From JBFWRK01 sp050248955 (GTDB lineage Bacteria; Actinomycetota; Acidimicrobiia; Acidimicrobiales; Ilumatobacteraceae): a stretch of DNA of 64,000 bases. The notes below the pieces were generated by a model. It ran no database searches. It saw only the letters and a program-made list of their open reading frames with translations, and was not told the DNA's origin. This document shows positions 32,721-42,063 of this stretch, piece by piece. Each line of letters begins with the position of its first letter. Position 1 is the stretch's first letter. The stretch is taken from assembly GCA_050248955.1 (NCBI GenBank), contig JBFWRK010000003.1, positions 310,001 through 374,000 on the forward strand, in the 5' to 3' direction. The position numbers and the translations under genes are program-made.

Positions 32721-33995
32721 TCACTTCCTCCGCCGGCCGAAGCGGCCCTTCAGGCCCGATCCGTCCGTAGCGGAAGGGGCATCGATGAAGCGAGCGGAGA
32801 GCTTCACGATCTCCTGTGCCACCGCTGAGCTCGGCTCGTCGAGCACGATCGGCCGCCCCTGGTTCATCGAGAGCGGCACCGACCGAGAGCTCGGCACCTG
32901 GGCGATGACCTCCATGCCGAGCGCTGCCTCGACATCGGCAACATCGATGCCGACCCGGGCGTCGGCTCGGTTGAGCACGAAGTGCCGCTTCGTGCCGACC
33001 AGGCCGAGGCGTTCGAGCGCGCTCACCTCCTTGCCGAGGCTGCGAATGCTGGACACATCCATGCTGGCGACGAGCACGACATCGTCGGCCAGCTCGAGCG
33101 TGGCCAGCGTCCGCTCGTCGAGCCCTGCGGCAGTGTCGACGACGACGTACGCGAAGTCGCGGGCAAGCAGCTCGAGGATCCGGCCGGCATGTTGATCGGT
33201 GACGCCCTCGCCCTCCTCGGGTGACATCGCGCCGCAGAGCACGAACGCCCCCGACGGCTCGTGCTGGGTGAGGTACACCTTCAGCGTCGTCGAGTCGATC
33301 GTCGGGGATGTGACGAGCTGGCCAATGGTGTGCTCGGGGATCAGACCGAGCGCCGAGGCCGAGTCTCCGAACTGCACGTCGAGATCGACCAGCACGACAG
33401 AGCCCTGGCCGGCGCGGGCGAGGACCGCAGCGAGGTTTGCGGCGACCATCGTCTTGCCGGAGCCACCCTTGGGTGAGAGGACTGCGATGATCCGACCTGA
33501 CGGTCCGACCTCGACGGGGGAAGCTGTCCTCTGTTCGCGCGCCCGCACCGTTCGATCGAGGGCCCTTCGGAGCGCGGGCTCCAGCTCGGTGTCGATGTAC
33601 GTGCTGTCGACGACGTCGCGCACGCCCGCGAGGAGTGCGTCCCGCCAGAGGTTCGTGGTCGGCTTTGCGACCAGGATGACCGTCACCTCCGGGTGATCCC
33701 GGTCGGCGACGCGAGCGACGTCGAGGGCGAGGTCGAGGCGGACATCACTGCCGACGCAGAGCACGGTCGCGCCCTCGACCGCTACCTCCTTCACGATGCG
33801 TTCCGCTTCGAGCGCCGCCTCGCCTTCGATCCAGCGCTGGCGATGGATCGCGGCGCGGGTGCCGACCGCGTCGTATCCGATGGCAACGAGCGCATCCTCG
33901 TGCGTGACGAGGGCGACGACGACGCCGGAGGGGTTGGGGCGGCGCACCGGTGGGGCGCCTCCGTTCGTCGTCGGGGCGGGCCAGCTCGTGGTCAT
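32721..33995 (-). CDS. cpaE: CpaE-like MinD/ParA-family ATPase
   Basis: 424 residues. The N-terminal receiver-like domain has VTVILVAKPTTNLWRDALLA then GVRDVVDS. The C-terminal ATPase shows the deviant Walker A LSPKGGSGKTMVAANLA, VVLVDLDVQFGD and VVVDTAAGLDE. CpaE proteins position the Tad machine in the cell. ATG 33995 overlaps the cpaB stop by 4 nt. Confidence 0.92.
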   Translation of the reverse strand: MTTSWPAPTTNGGAPPVRRPNPSGVVVALVTHEDALVAIGYDAVGTRAAIHRQRWIEGEAALEAERIVKEVAVEGATVLCVGSDVRLDLALDVARVADRDHPEVTVILVAKPTTNLWRDALLAGVRDVVDSTYIDTELEPALRRALDRTVRAREQRTASPVEVGPSGRIIAVLSPKGGSGKTMVAANLAAVLARAGQGSVVLVDLDVQFGDSASALGLIPEHTIGQLVTSPTIDSTTLKVYLTQHEPSGAFVLCGAMSPEEGEGVTDQHAGRILELLARDFAYVVVDTAAGLDERTLATLELADDVVLVASMDVSSIRSLGKEVSALERLGLVGTKRHFVLNRADARVGIDVADVEAALGMEVIAQVPSSRSVPLSMNQGRPIVLDEPSSAVAQEIVKLSARFIDAPSATDGSGLKGRFGRRRK

Positions 33996-34828
33996 CGCGG
34001 CACCTCCAGCCCGTAGACCTCGCCGAGCGTCACGATGCGGGTTCCGGTCTGGTCGGTCTCGCCGTTCTGGCCGGTGAGCCAGACGTGCCCGAACTCTGCC
34101 GCGAACACGATCTGCTCGGCCTGAGCCGAGTTGACCGCCAGCGTCACCAAGAGCTCGTTGCCCGGCGCTCGTTCGATGTCGGCCTCGCCGTCGTCGTTCG
34201 ATTCGTCGTTGCCCCGACTGCCGATGTCGGCCGGGTCGCTCTGATCGAACTGGACACCGGTGACCAGGATCTGGTGCAACGTGAGGTGTGTCATGTTGGG
34301 CGACTTCTTCGGCGTCGAGGCCTCCTCCGTCCCGCTCGCCGCGTCTGCTTCCGGTACCGATGACGTCTCCAGGTCGAACGGGTCGAACGAGAGCAGCATG
34401 CCGACGGTGTCGCCCGCGCTCAGCTCACCGCCGACCGCTCGCTCCGGAGCGAGCGAGATGGTCAGCTCCTGCAGACCAGTTGGCACCTCGACCCGAGTGA
34501 GGTCTCGAGCATCGACCAAGCGACTCGAGAGCAGTTGCTCGCCCGGATGCAGGTCGACCGCGGCGACGACGTCGTCACGCACCTCGTCCAGGTCGGTGAT
34601 CGCATCACCGGCGACCGCCTTCGCAGGGAGGGCCATGAAGCGGATCTTCGCCATGATCTCCGTCGCAGGGGCACCCTTGCGGATCGTCGAGTCGACGACG
34701 TACACGTTCTGCTGCACCTCGCCGGCGACCGCTCGATCCTTTGCCGATTGCACGTAGCTGATGAGCGCAAACGTGCCGACGACGGCGAGCACGAGTGCAG
34801 CGACGATGCCGATGATCTTTCGCTTCAT
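33992..34828 (-). CDS. cpaB: CpaB/RcpC-like pilus assembly protein
   Basis: 278 residues. One N-terminal membrane helix (IIGIVAALVLAVVGTFALIS) is followed by the SAF-like domain (VYVVDSTIRKGAPATEIMAK, DLHPGEQLLSSRLV) and the RcpC part (ELTISLAPERAVGGELSAGD then TVGMLLSFD). A long Asp/Ser/Glu insertion interrupts the C-terminal part. ATG 34828 has AAGGAA upstream. It should sit in the envelope around the growing pilus. Confidence 0.88.
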   Translation of the reverse strand: MKRKIIGIVAALVLAVVGTFALISYVQSAKDRAVAGEVQQNVYVVDSTIRKGAPATEIMAKIRFMALPAKAVAGDAITDLDEVRDDVVAAVDLHPGEQLLSSRLVDARDLTRVEVPTGLQELTISLAPERAVGGELSAGDTVGMLLSFDPFDLETSSVPEADAASGTEEASTPKKSPNMTHLTLHQILVTGVQFDQSDPADIGSRGNDESNDDGEADIERAPGNELLVTLAVNSAQAEQIVFAAEFGHVWLTGQNGETDQTGTRIVTLGEVYGLEVPR

Positions 34829-34862
34829 TCGACGTTCCTTTCCGAACTGAGGGGGAGGTCGA

Positions 34863-35909
34863 TCAACCGACCATGGTGATGACTCGCGCGCCGAGGTCGG
34901 CGCCGCCGCCGATCTCACCGTCAAGAGCCGTGACGCGTGTGAACTCGCCGCGGATGCACCGTCCGCTGTTGCCCGGCTCATCAGGACACTGGAACCCGTT
35001 CGGCCACGTCGCTCCGGAGAACCGGTATCCGATGATCCTGAACCCGGCGAAGCCGACGACGTGATACGAGCCGTTCGATCCGGTGAGCCCGTTCGTGACG
35101 TCGTAGATCGGGATCAGCAGCTCCTTGTTCTGCCAATCGGCCGGATTGCAGCCGTTCGGCACACCGTTGCCGGGTTTGTCGCTGACCCAGCCGCCGGCGG
35201 TGATGGTCGCTTGGCAGCCGCTGGTCGCGAGCCAGCCGAAGCCGCCGGAGATCGGGTCGTCAAAACCTGACGGTCCGCTCGGACAGTTGCCGACACTGAC
35301 GGAGCCGTGGAAGTAGATGTAGTGCTGCGTTCCTTCCGCGGGAGGCGACGGCGGATTGATCGAGCCACCCATCTCGGCGAGCTCGCACTGGGAGAAGATC
35401 AACGGGATCGTGGTCGCCTTACCGAGCGCGCCCCACGCCGCGACAGCCGTCGCGTGCACGGTCTTCCCGGAGGATCCGGTGAGGATCTGCGCGAGGAGAT
35501 AGTCGACCTGGGAGGAGTTGCCACCGTTCCCGGGATTGTTGGTGCTCGTGGTGACGGACACCCAGCCGCTGACTCCGGCGGGGAGCGCGGGTGGCGCCGC
35601 GCAAGCCGAGAGGCCCGGGCCGGAACCGCACACGGTGTCGATGTTCGACTGGCCGTCGGAGGCGTTCTTGTCGGCGAACGAGTCCGCCGTGGCGCTCTCG
35701 TCCAGGCAGTCGCCCTCGGCGCAGTCCTGGGCGACCGCGAGCGCCCCGGCATCGGCACCGTTCTGCAGCTGCCGCCGCTCGTGGTAGAGCGCTCCGAGAT
35801 CGAGGACGAGCGCGCCGAAGCCGAGGAGGACCACGATCATGATGGCGACCCAGACGAGGACGACTCCGTCGTCATCCGCGATGCGTGGACGGAGCGTCAG
35901 AGACCGCAT
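34863..35909 (-). CDS. TadG-like pseudopilin-related protein
   Basis: 348 residues. A short basic N-terminus, then the TadE/G-type helix VVLVWVAIMIVVLLGFGALV followed by LDLGALYHERRQLQNGADAG, the TadG signature. The long outer domain is Gly/Asn/Ser-rich with several Cys. It is a minor pilus-associated component. Its ATG overlaps the tadE 3' end by 13 nt. Confidence 0.85.
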   Translation of the reverse strand: MRSLTLRPRIADDDGVVLVWVAIMIVVLLGFGALVLDLGALYHERRQLQNGADAGALAVAQDCAEGDCLDESATADSFADKNASDGQSNIDTVCGSGPGLSACAAPPALPAGVSGWVSVTTSTNNPGNGGNSSQVDYLLAQILTGSSGKTVHATAVAAWGALGKATTIPLIFSQCELAEMGGSINPPSPPAEGTQHYIYFHGSVSVGNCPSGPSGFDDPISGGFGWLATSGCQATITAGGWVSDKPGNGVPNGCNPADWQNKELLIPIYDVTNGLTGSNGSYHVVGFAGFRIIGYRFSGATWPNGFQCPDEPGNSGRCIRGEFTRVTALDGEIGGGADLGARVITMVG

Positions 35910-36277
35910 CGCATGACTCCGGTCGCCGTGAGGGTCTTGGTCCCGATGGGTACGAACGGGATGCCGAACGTGAACGACTCGCTGATCGTGACGCGAGCCT
36001 GGCCGTCACCTGTTGCTGGGCACGGCGATTGAGCGATCGAGTCGATGTCGACCGAGGGAGCGGCGTTGGCGACGGCAGTGGCGACCTGGCCGGAGCCCTT
36101 ACGCAGGGCGAGCTCTCGAGCGCCCTCACGCGCTGCCGCCTGTATGGCGATCTGGGTGTTGTAGGCGCGCCCGAACTCGATGATACCCATGACGAGCATG
36201 AGCAGCATGGGGAGGATGATGGCGAACTCCACCATCGCCGCTCCCAGATCATCTCGATGTGTACGCGCACGCTTCAT
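35897..36277 (-). CDS. TadE-like pseudopilin
   Basis: 126 residues. GAAMVEFAIILPMLLMLVMG followed by IIEFGRAYNTQIAIQAAARE is the TadE motif, with the prepilin-type Glu at +5. ATG 36277. It lies downstream of the Flp gene beyond a strong hairpin, so it is probably made at a lower level than the pilin. Confidence 0.9.
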   Translation of the reverse strand: MKRARTHRDDLGAAMVEFAIILPMLLMLVMGIIEFGRAYNTQIAIQAAAREGARELALRKGSGQVATAVANAAPSVDIDSIAQSPCPATGDGQARVTISESFTFGIPFVPIGTKTLTATGVMRCGL

Positions 36278-36314
36278 CGGTACTCCCGCTCTCGAGGACG
36301 ACGGCTCAAGCGAA

Positions 36315-36350
36315 GCCGCCGGGATGGTCACTCGGACCAATCCCGGCGGC
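36315..36350 (-). terminator. Strong hairpin between the flp and tadE genes
   Basis: A perfect 11-bp stem GCCGCCGGGAT/ATCCCGGCGGC with an inner GGTC/GACC stem closes a 5-nt loop; one base bulges. It begins 19 nt after the flp stop on the transcribed strand. There is no U-run. It may be a partial terminator or an mRNA 3'-end stabiliser. Confidence 0.7.
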
Positions 36351-36368
36351 GACGTCGATGGGCGGTGA

Positions 36369-36551
36369 TCAGAGAGCGGCTGCGGCGGCGTCGAAGATTG
36401 CGTCGATAGCGATTCCGAGAACACCCGCACCGGCCATCGCGATGATGGCGATGAGAGAGACCATGAGGCCGTACTCAACCATGGTGGCGCCTTCGTCCTC
36501 GTCCTTGTGCGCAGCGACCCGATCCTGGAGGAGGGTGATGAACTTCGTCAT
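36369..36551 (-). CDS. flp: Flp-type major pilin
   Basis: 60 residues. A 22-residue charged leader (MTKFITLLQDRV...DEDEG) precedes the cleavage point G/ATMVEYGLMVSLIAIIAMA, with Glu at +5 as in Flp pilins. The mature protein would be about 38 residues, mostly one helix, ending DAIFDAAAAAL. A GGAG lies upstream of ATG 36551. The prepilin peptidase at 26842 should process it. Confidence 0.92.
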   Translation of the reverse strand: MTKFITLLQDRVAAHKDEDEGATMVEYGLMVSLIAIIAMAGAGVLGIAIDAIFDAAAAAL

Positions 36552-36613
36552 GTCGTGAGCTCCTGTCGAAAAGCACTCCCCGCCCGGCGCGGTGGAGCCA
36601 CCGTCAACATCGC

Positions 36614-37309
36614 TCATCGACGAGCTGGCGGCTTCGTCACGATTGATGAATTGGCGGCGGCGCCCGGCAGCCAGCCAGCGCGTGTCGCCGTCGCGACTGC
36701 GGCGAGCTGCGAATGGACGCCGAGCTTCTGCAGCACCGCCCGGATCTGCGAGCGCACTGTCGCCAACGAAACCGTCTGCATCGCGGCGATGTCCTCGGCT
36801 GAGAGCCCGTCGATCATCGCCGCCAGCACCTCGCGCTCGCGCAGCGTCAGCCGCTCGAACGGTGACATCGCGTGGTGCAGGTCGGCTCTCCAGAGCCGCA
36901 GTTCCTCGAGCATCTGCTCCTTCGCGGTCCTGCCGATGAGCGACCGGCCGGCGAGCACGTCTTCGACGGCGACCACGACCTCGTCGACATACGCGGACTT
37001 CGAGATCCATCCCTCGACGCCGGCCTCGAGCGCGGACGCGAGCACGTTGCGGTCGATCTCCGACGTCAGGAGCACGACGGCCGCGCCCATGTCACGCAGC
37101 GGCACGACGAAATCCAGCCCGCTGCCGACATCGCCGAGGTGGAGGTCGAGCAGCACGCACTGGGGAGCGAACGTCCTTGCGATCTCCACGATCGCCGCAG
37201 CGGTCGGACCACTTGCCACCTCGGCATCCCACCCACGCGCCTGCAGCGCCAGCTGGAGACCGGACGCCACGAGCTTGTGGTCGTCGACGATGAGCACCCG
37301 AGCGGTCAA
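36614..37309 (-). CDS. LuxR/NarL-type response regulator
   Basis: 231 residues. The receiver domain begins LTARVLIVDDHKLVASGL; the phospho-Asp is in CVLLDLHLGD and the Lys in WISKSAYVDE. The LuxR HTH at the C-terminus is LTLREREVLAAMIDGLSAED followed by SLATVRSQIRAVLQKLGV. The TTG start overlaps the kinase stop (TTGA), so the pair is coupled. Its position directly before flp suggests that it controls pilus expression. Confidence 0.9.
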   Translation of the reverse strand: MTARVLIVDDHKLVASGLQLALQARGWDAEVASGPTAAAIVEIARTFAPQCVLLDLHLGDVGSGLDFVVPLRDMGAAVVLLTSEIDRNVLASALEAGVEGWISKSAYVDEVVVAVEDVLAGRSLIGRTAKEQMLEELRLWRADLHHAMSPFERLTLREREVLAAMIDGLSAEDIAAMQTVSLATVRSQIRAVLQKLGVHSQLAAVATATRAGWLPGAAANSSIVTKPPARR

Positions 37310-38808
37310 GCAGAGCCGTCCGCCGCGAGTGAGTCGTGGCCACGACCGAACCGGAGATCGAACATCGCGCCGCCGCCGGAGCGCGCAGCGACGCTGATGG
37401 ATCCACCCTGGCGCTGCATCAACCGGCGGGCGACGAACAGACCGATCCCGGAGCCGTCGCGGTGGGTGCTGACCCCGCGTTCGAAGATCCGCTCGCGATC
37501 GGCGTCCGGAACGCCTGGACCACGATCCTCCACCCGCAGCACGACAGCGTTGTGGTACTCCGCATCGACGAGCAGCGTCACGGGCGATCCCGGGGCATGG
37601 CGACGGGCGTTGGCCAGGAGGCCGGCAACGACCTGGGCGGTGTCGACGGGTGACCCTCTGATCCTCGTGCGACAAGGGATCTCGACGTGCACGTCCAAGC
37701 CCGCGGCCCGATGGCACGAGACGACCGGCATCACCACGTCGAGCAGGTCGAACGTCGCCTCGGGCGCGGTGACATCGCGGTTGCCGTCATCGATCAGGCC
37801 GTGAAGTCGATGGACCTCGGCGACCATCGCCTCGGACAACGCGGCGAACTGATCGTCGGTCAAGACGTCACGGTGGTGACTGATCCCCTGGGCGGCGGCC
37901 TCGATGCCGAGGAGCGCGGCATGCGCCTCGTGGCGATGTTCGGCGCGTGCGGTCGACACCGCCTGAGCCCGGGTCGTGGCGAGGGTTGCCTCGACGAGTG
38001 CGTCGAAGGTCCGACGCTGCTGTCCCGCGTGGCAGCGGTAGAGCGTGACGGCGACTCCGAACAGCCCGATCCCCATCGACGTGGCGATCAGCAGCATCGA
38101 GGCCGTGACGGCGAACGTTGCGCCCGACGAGCCGAGGACGAGCGCGACGCCCATCCCGGTCGAGACGACTGCGGTCCAGTGAAGCAGGTGGCTCCCGGTT
38201 CGGTACGCCACCCAACCGTGCATCGTCGCGACTGCCGCCCAGCTGAGCGCACCGGCGCCGGACAACTCAGCGGGCCGCCCGCCGAAACCCGGCATGAGGA
38301 TGGAGACCGTCACGATGATGAAGGCACCCCAAGTTGTCGCCGCCGCGATCGGGGCGACGGTCTCGCGCCATCCACGCTCGGCATCGATCTCCGGTCGCGT
38401 GGCGGCGGCTCCGAACAGCACCAGCGCCGGCATCCCAGCGAGAACGAAGCCGGGGGTGAGGCGCGACGAGATGTCGATGCCGAGCAGTCGGGGGAGAAGG
38501 ACGCCGCCGCCCACGGCGAGGAGCCCGTAGAACCCGAGCGCCACCCCGGCGGCGAGGGCCCGCTGATCGGCGGACACGCGCCACATGAGGAGGCAGAGCA
38601 GGGCGAAGAGCACGGTCGAGCTCATCGCCATGGAGGCGGCGAAGATCGCCAGCCCGTCGTTCGAGATCCGGTCCGCCAACGTCGTCCGCTGCAGGAGCGT
38701 GAACAGGACCCACAGCGCGCCGAGCAGCACGAGACCGGTCACGAGACGCGCCGGGTCGCTCTCGGCACGAACCGTGCTCGAATGCCGACGATCTACCCCC
38801 CGGTACAC
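37306..38808 (-). CDS. Sensor histidine kinase, multi-pass membrane
   Basis: 500 residues. Eight or so membrane helices fill residues 20-270 with no large outside domain. The His box is in RAEHRHEAHAALLGIEAA; the N box is VVAGLLANARRHAPG, G1 is VEDRGPGVPD and G2 is DGSGIGLFVARRL. It should phosphorylate the regulator that overlaps it. GTG 38808 was chosen, with GGCGGG ahead; other starts nearby are possible. Confidence 0.88.
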   Translation of the reverse strand: MYRGVDRRHSSTVRAESDPARLVTGLVLLGALWVLFTLLQRTTLADRISNDGLAIFAASMAMSSTVLFALLCLLMWRVSADQRALAAGVALGFYGLLAVGGGVLLPRLLGIDISSRLTPGFVLAGMPALVLFGAAATRPEIDAERGWRETVAPIAAATTWGAFIIVTVSILMPGFGGRPAELSGAGALSWAAVATMHGWVAYRTGSHLLHWTAVVSTGMGVALVLGSSGATFAVTASMLLIATSMGIGLFGVAVTLYRCHAGQQRRTFDALVEATLATTRAQAVSTARAEHRHEAHAALLGIEAAAQGISHHRDVLTDDQFAALSEAMVAEVHRLHGLIDDGNRDVTAPEATFDLLDVVMPVVSCHRAAGLDVHVEIPCRTRIRGSPVDTAQVVAGLLANARRHAPGSPVTLLVDAEYHNAVVLRVEDRGPGVPDADRERIFERGVSTHRDGSGIGLFVARRLMQRQGGSISVAARSGGGAMFDLRFGRGHDSLAADGSA

Positions 38809-38923
38809 CGGCCCGCCCGAATGACCGCCATGGCCCCGCCTCTCACCGCTGTGTTCGCCGCCGCTGACCAGGATTCGCCCCTGGCCCGACGCCGCGCATG
38901 GTAACGAACCCCCTTACCGGCGG

Positions 38924-39892
38924 CTAGGGGGCCATACAGCCCCTGCTGGCCGGCTCGCTACGGGCTCGGCGATCGCGGTGCCACGCGAACTGGCGGGCGA
39001 GGCCCTCCGCGGGGGAGACGCGAGCCCGGTACCCGAAGTGCTCCGCCGCCTTGTCGCAGATCGCGGCCGTCGCACGTTGGTCGCCAGGGCGAGGATCGGT
39101 GTGGACGAGCCGCGGACGTGTGCCTGCTGCGGCGCTGAGCAGCTCGATCGCCTCGAGCACCGAGACGACGTCGCCGCCGCCGATGTTGTAGATCTCGCCG
39201 AACTGCCCATGTTCCACGGCGAGCACCGTCCCGCGGACGCAGTCGTCGATGTAGGTGTTGGAGCGCGTCTGCGAGCCATCGCCGAAGAGCTTGATCGGCA
39301 GATCGTCGAGCAGCGCCTCGCTGAAGATGTGGTACCCCATGTCCGGTCGCTGGCGAGGACCGTAGATGCTGAAGTACCTGAGGATCAGGGCGGGGAAGTC
39401 GAACTGGCCGAGGTTCGCGAGCACGAGGTGCTCGGCCGCGAGCTTCGTCACCCCGTACGGCGATGCCGGACGCAGCGGCATGGTCTCGTCGCCCACGGCG
39501 TCGGACCCGTACACCGACGAGGTCGAGATGTGCACGAAGCGGCCGACACCGGCGAGGCGGCAGGCGTCGACGAGGCGGGCCGTTCCGACGACGTTGCAGG
39601 AGCTGTAGAGCTCGATGTCGGTCCAGCTCCTCGCCAGCCCCGGCATCGCTGCGAGGTGGACGACCGCCTCGACGCCGTCGAGATGTGGCGCCAGGTCGTC
39701 GGTGCGCAGATCGGCCTCGACGAACGCGAACCGCTCCTCGTCTGCGAGCCCGGCAAGGTTCGACTGCTTGACGGAGCGCGCGTAGTAGGGGATGAACGCG
39801 TCGATGCCGACGACGTCGTGTCCCTCGCCGACGAGGGCTTCACAGAGATGGCTGCCGACGAAGCCGGCGGCGCCCGTGACGAGTGCTCTCAC
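38924..39892 (-). CDS. NAD-dependent sugar epimerase/dehydratase
   Basis: 322 residues of the extended SDR family. The NAD motif is VTGAAGFVGSHLCEAL and the catalytic YxxxK is SPYGVTKLAAEHL with the Ser/Thr in HISTSSVYG. FSIYGPRQRPDMGYHIF is usual for UDP-sugar 4-epimerases. It makes a nucleotide sugar for the polysaccharide. GTG 39892 overlaps the stop of the kinase gene upstream. Confidence 0.9.
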   Translation of the reverse strand: MRALVTGAAGFVGSHLCEALVGEGHDVVGIDAFIPYYARSVKQSNLAGLADEERFAFVEADLRTDDLAPHLDGVEAVVHLAAMPGLARSWTDIELYSSCNVVGTARLVDACRLAGVGRFVHISTSSVYGSDAVGDETMPLRPASPYGVTKLAAEHLVLANLGQFDFPALILRYFSIYGPRQRPDMGYHIFSEALLDDLPIKLFGDGSQTRSNTYIDDCVRGTVLAVEHGQFGEIYNIGGGDVVSVLEAIELLSAAAGTRPRLVHTDPRPGDQRATAAICDKAAEHFGYRARVSPAEGLARQFAWHRDRRARSEPASRGCMAP

Positions 39893-40584
39893 GACGACTC
39901 CCTCCTGTTGCCCGGTGTGCTCACGAGATCCCGTCGCGCGAGACGCATTACCTCGGTGACGATCTGCTCGGGGTTCGCGTCGTCCGTGCGCCTGCGGAGC
40001 ACGTCGAGGCCGAACGCCTCAGCGGTGAGGACGACGAGGTCGAGCTCGGCGCGCTGCTGCGCCACTGCGGCGAGCCCGTCGGGCATGGACGAGTGCTTGA
40101 CGGCGTGCGCCTTGTCCCGCCCGCGGATCCGCTCCACCAGCTCGCGGTCAGGAGCGTCGAGCACGAGGACCGCGTCCAGGCGATCCGCCCAGCTCTCGAT
40201 CTCACGCTTCAGCCAGCGGTCGTCGGTGAGCTCGGGCCGCGCGGCCAGCAGACGGCTGAGCGTGTACAACGGTCCCTGGTCGAGGACGAGGACGTCGTCG
40301 CCGGAGCGCCGGGCGAGCGAGTCGAGCACGACGAGCCGCCCGACCCACGCGAGCTGCCGTCGGGTGGTGCGCTCGTGCCCGAAGACCCCGCGCCCGATGA
40401 GCTGGAGCGCTCTCGGGGCCGCCCGCCCGGCAGCGAGGGCGCGTCGCAGCAACGGTGCCGCGGGCGAGACCGAGCTGACCGTTCTGACGCCCGGCTGCCC
40501 CGCCATCAGCCTCGCGATCGTCGACTTGCCGGAGCCGGCTGGACCGACGATCTCGACGATCCACCTCGGCCGGGGCGAGCTCAC
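39889..40584 (-). CDS. P-loop kinase-like protein of the polysaccharide locus
   Basis: 231 residues. Walker A is EIVGPAGSGKSTIARLM; VLVLDQGPLYTLSRLL and AVLVLDAPDRELVERIRGRD form Walker B and the lid region of small-molecule kinases. No known subfamily was recognised. GTG 40584 overlaps the stop of the nucleotidyltransferase-kinase gene and its stop overlaps the epimerase start, so it is part of a tight operon. It probably phosphorylates a sugar or nucleotide used in glycan synthesis. Confidence 0.75.
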   Translation of the reverse strand: MSSPRPRWIVEIVGPAGSGKSTIARLMAGQPGVRTVSSVSPAAPLLRRALAAGRAAPRALQLIGRGVFGHERTTRRQLAWVGRLVVLDSLARRSGDDVLVLDQGPLYTLSRLLAARPELTDDRWLKREIESWADRLDAVLVLDAPDRELVERIRGRDKAHAVKHSSMPDGLAAVAQQRAELDLVVLTAEAFGLDVLRRRTDDANPEQIVTEVMRLARRDLVSTPGNRRESS

Positions 40585-42050
40585 ACCGCTCCCCACACCA
40601 CGGAGCAGACCTCGCCCAGCACTTCGTCGAGCGGACGCGATGCGTCGATGATCGTGACCGGGATCTCCGACCAGTCGACCGACCGGACCTCGCGGTTGCG
40701 CTCGCGGACGAACACGGCGTCCTGCTCCGGCCGCCGTGCGACCGCGACCTCGGGGTCGACGGACATGACGAGCATCAGGTCCGGCGGGAGGATCTCGTCG
40801 TAGCAGTGCAACTCGTACCGTGCGATCCGCCGGGACAGCGGTCCCAGTCCGTCGGTGCCGGCCAGCCGAGCGACGCGGGAGCCGTCCATCAGCGAGAGCT
40901 GCGGCGTCGGGTACCGGTCGCAGATCGCGATGCCTCCTTCGGTCGCGAACCGACGCGCTCGCGCGTACGTGCGCCGGCGGTCCCTCGCATTGAGCGCATG
41001 CCAGACGAGCCAGGCGCGCCCGGGGCAGCGCGCGCCGACCGTCGCATCCGCCGGGAGGCGGGTGCTGGCAAACGCGCCGACCAGTCGCGCCGCCCGGATC
41101 GGCGTGCGCACCGCGTGCGAGAGCATCGATCGTCGCGGCTTGCCGAGGTGGAAGCGGCGGACGTCGAGGTCGTGCCCGAGCCGAGCGAGCACCGCCCGGA
41201 CCGACGACGACTTGCCGGATCCGTCACCACCGACGATGGCGATCAGGCAGCCGCCGGCGACGAGACGTTTTCGCGAGCGCCGACCGAGCACCTTGCGGAC
41301 GAACGCGTACCGGAACCGGAGGACGACCTTCCTCAAGGTGTCGAAGCTGGGACGCTGCCGGCTGTGCGTCGCGAGCGCGCGCTGCAGCGATCGCGCCGTG
41401 CGGATCCGTCGACGTCGAGACGCACCCGGCTCGACCGCCTGCCGGCACCGCTCGAACAGCGCCGCATCGAGGAACGGAAGGTGCTCGCCGAGCAGCCGGC
41501 CGACATCGGCGGGATCGACGCGCTCGCTGAGGAAGGCGAGCTCGCGACGCTCCGAGCTCGACAGGCGTCCCTGCCCGGTGATGATCGCGTCCCACGACGA
41601 GTGCTTGAGCATCATCCTGATGACGAACACGATCATCTCGAGCGAGCGCGGCGGCACCTTGAAGATCCCGTCTCGTACGGCGGTGGAGAGATAGGCCCGC
41701 TCGAGCGGGAGGTGCACGTTCTTCGTCATGTCGTCACCGAGCACGAGCTGGTGGTGGATGTGGGCGTGCACCAGCCGGTCGGATTCATCGTCGAGCCCGT
41801 ACCAGTCGCTGATGCCGGGGAGGCGGAGCTCGGGCGGCAGCTCCGCCGGCTTGAACCCGCACTGCAGGAGGATCTGGCCGAAGCGCTGGGCGTCGGTCCG
41901 GTCCACGAGCAGGTCGAGATCGTTCTCGCCGCTGGCCGACCGATCGAGCGCGTCGTTGCTCTTCCAGTGGCAGTAACTGATCTCCGCGTCTTCGAGCGCG
42001 CGACACAGCGTCTCGACGATCTTCAGCGGGGGACGGTTGGTGGTCCGCAT
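40581..42050 (-). CDS. Nucleotidyltransferase-fold / thymidylate-kinase-like fusion
   Basis: 489 residues. The N-terminal half (residues 1-190) matches uncharacterised NTP_transf_5-like proteins: ISYCHWKSNDALDRSASGEN then DLDLLVDRTDAQRFG, with the D-x-D pair. The C-terminal half has Walker A IAIVGGDGSGKSSSVRAVLA and Walker B-like GGIAICDRYPTPQLSLMDG, as in dTMP kinases. The long frame upstream of ATG 42050 is antisense-like Arg/Ser composition and is excluded. Function unknown; the genes around it make polysaccharide. Confidence 0.8.
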   Translation of the reverse strand: MRTTNRPPLKIVETLCRALEDAEISYCHWKSNDALDRSASGENDLDLLVDRTDAQRFGQILLQCGFKPAELPPELRLPGISDWYGLDDESDRLVHAHIHHQLVLGDDMTKNVHLPLERAYLSTAVRDGIFKVPPRSLEMIVFVIRMMLKHSSWDAIITGQGRLSSSERRELAFLSERVDPADVGRLLGEHLPFLDAALFERCRQAVEPGASRRRRIRTARSLQRALATHSRQRPSFDTLRKVVLRFRYAFVRKVLGRRSRKRLVAGGCLIAIVGGDGSGKSSSVRAVLARLGHDLDVRRFHLGKPRRSMLSHAVRTPIRAARLVGAFASTRLPADATVGARCPGRAWLVWHALNARDRRRTYARARRFATEGGIAICDRYPTPQLSLMDGSRVARLAGTDGLGPLSRRIARYELHCYDEILPPDLMLVMSVDPEVAVARRPEQDAVFVRERNREVRSVDWSEIPVTIIDASRPLDEVLGEVCSVVWGAV

Positions 42051-42063
42051 CAGCCGGGTTCCA

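Noticed and set aside
31322..32770. 482-codon open frame on the plus strand
   Set aside because: Antisense to cpaF, whose Walker motifs are unambiguous.
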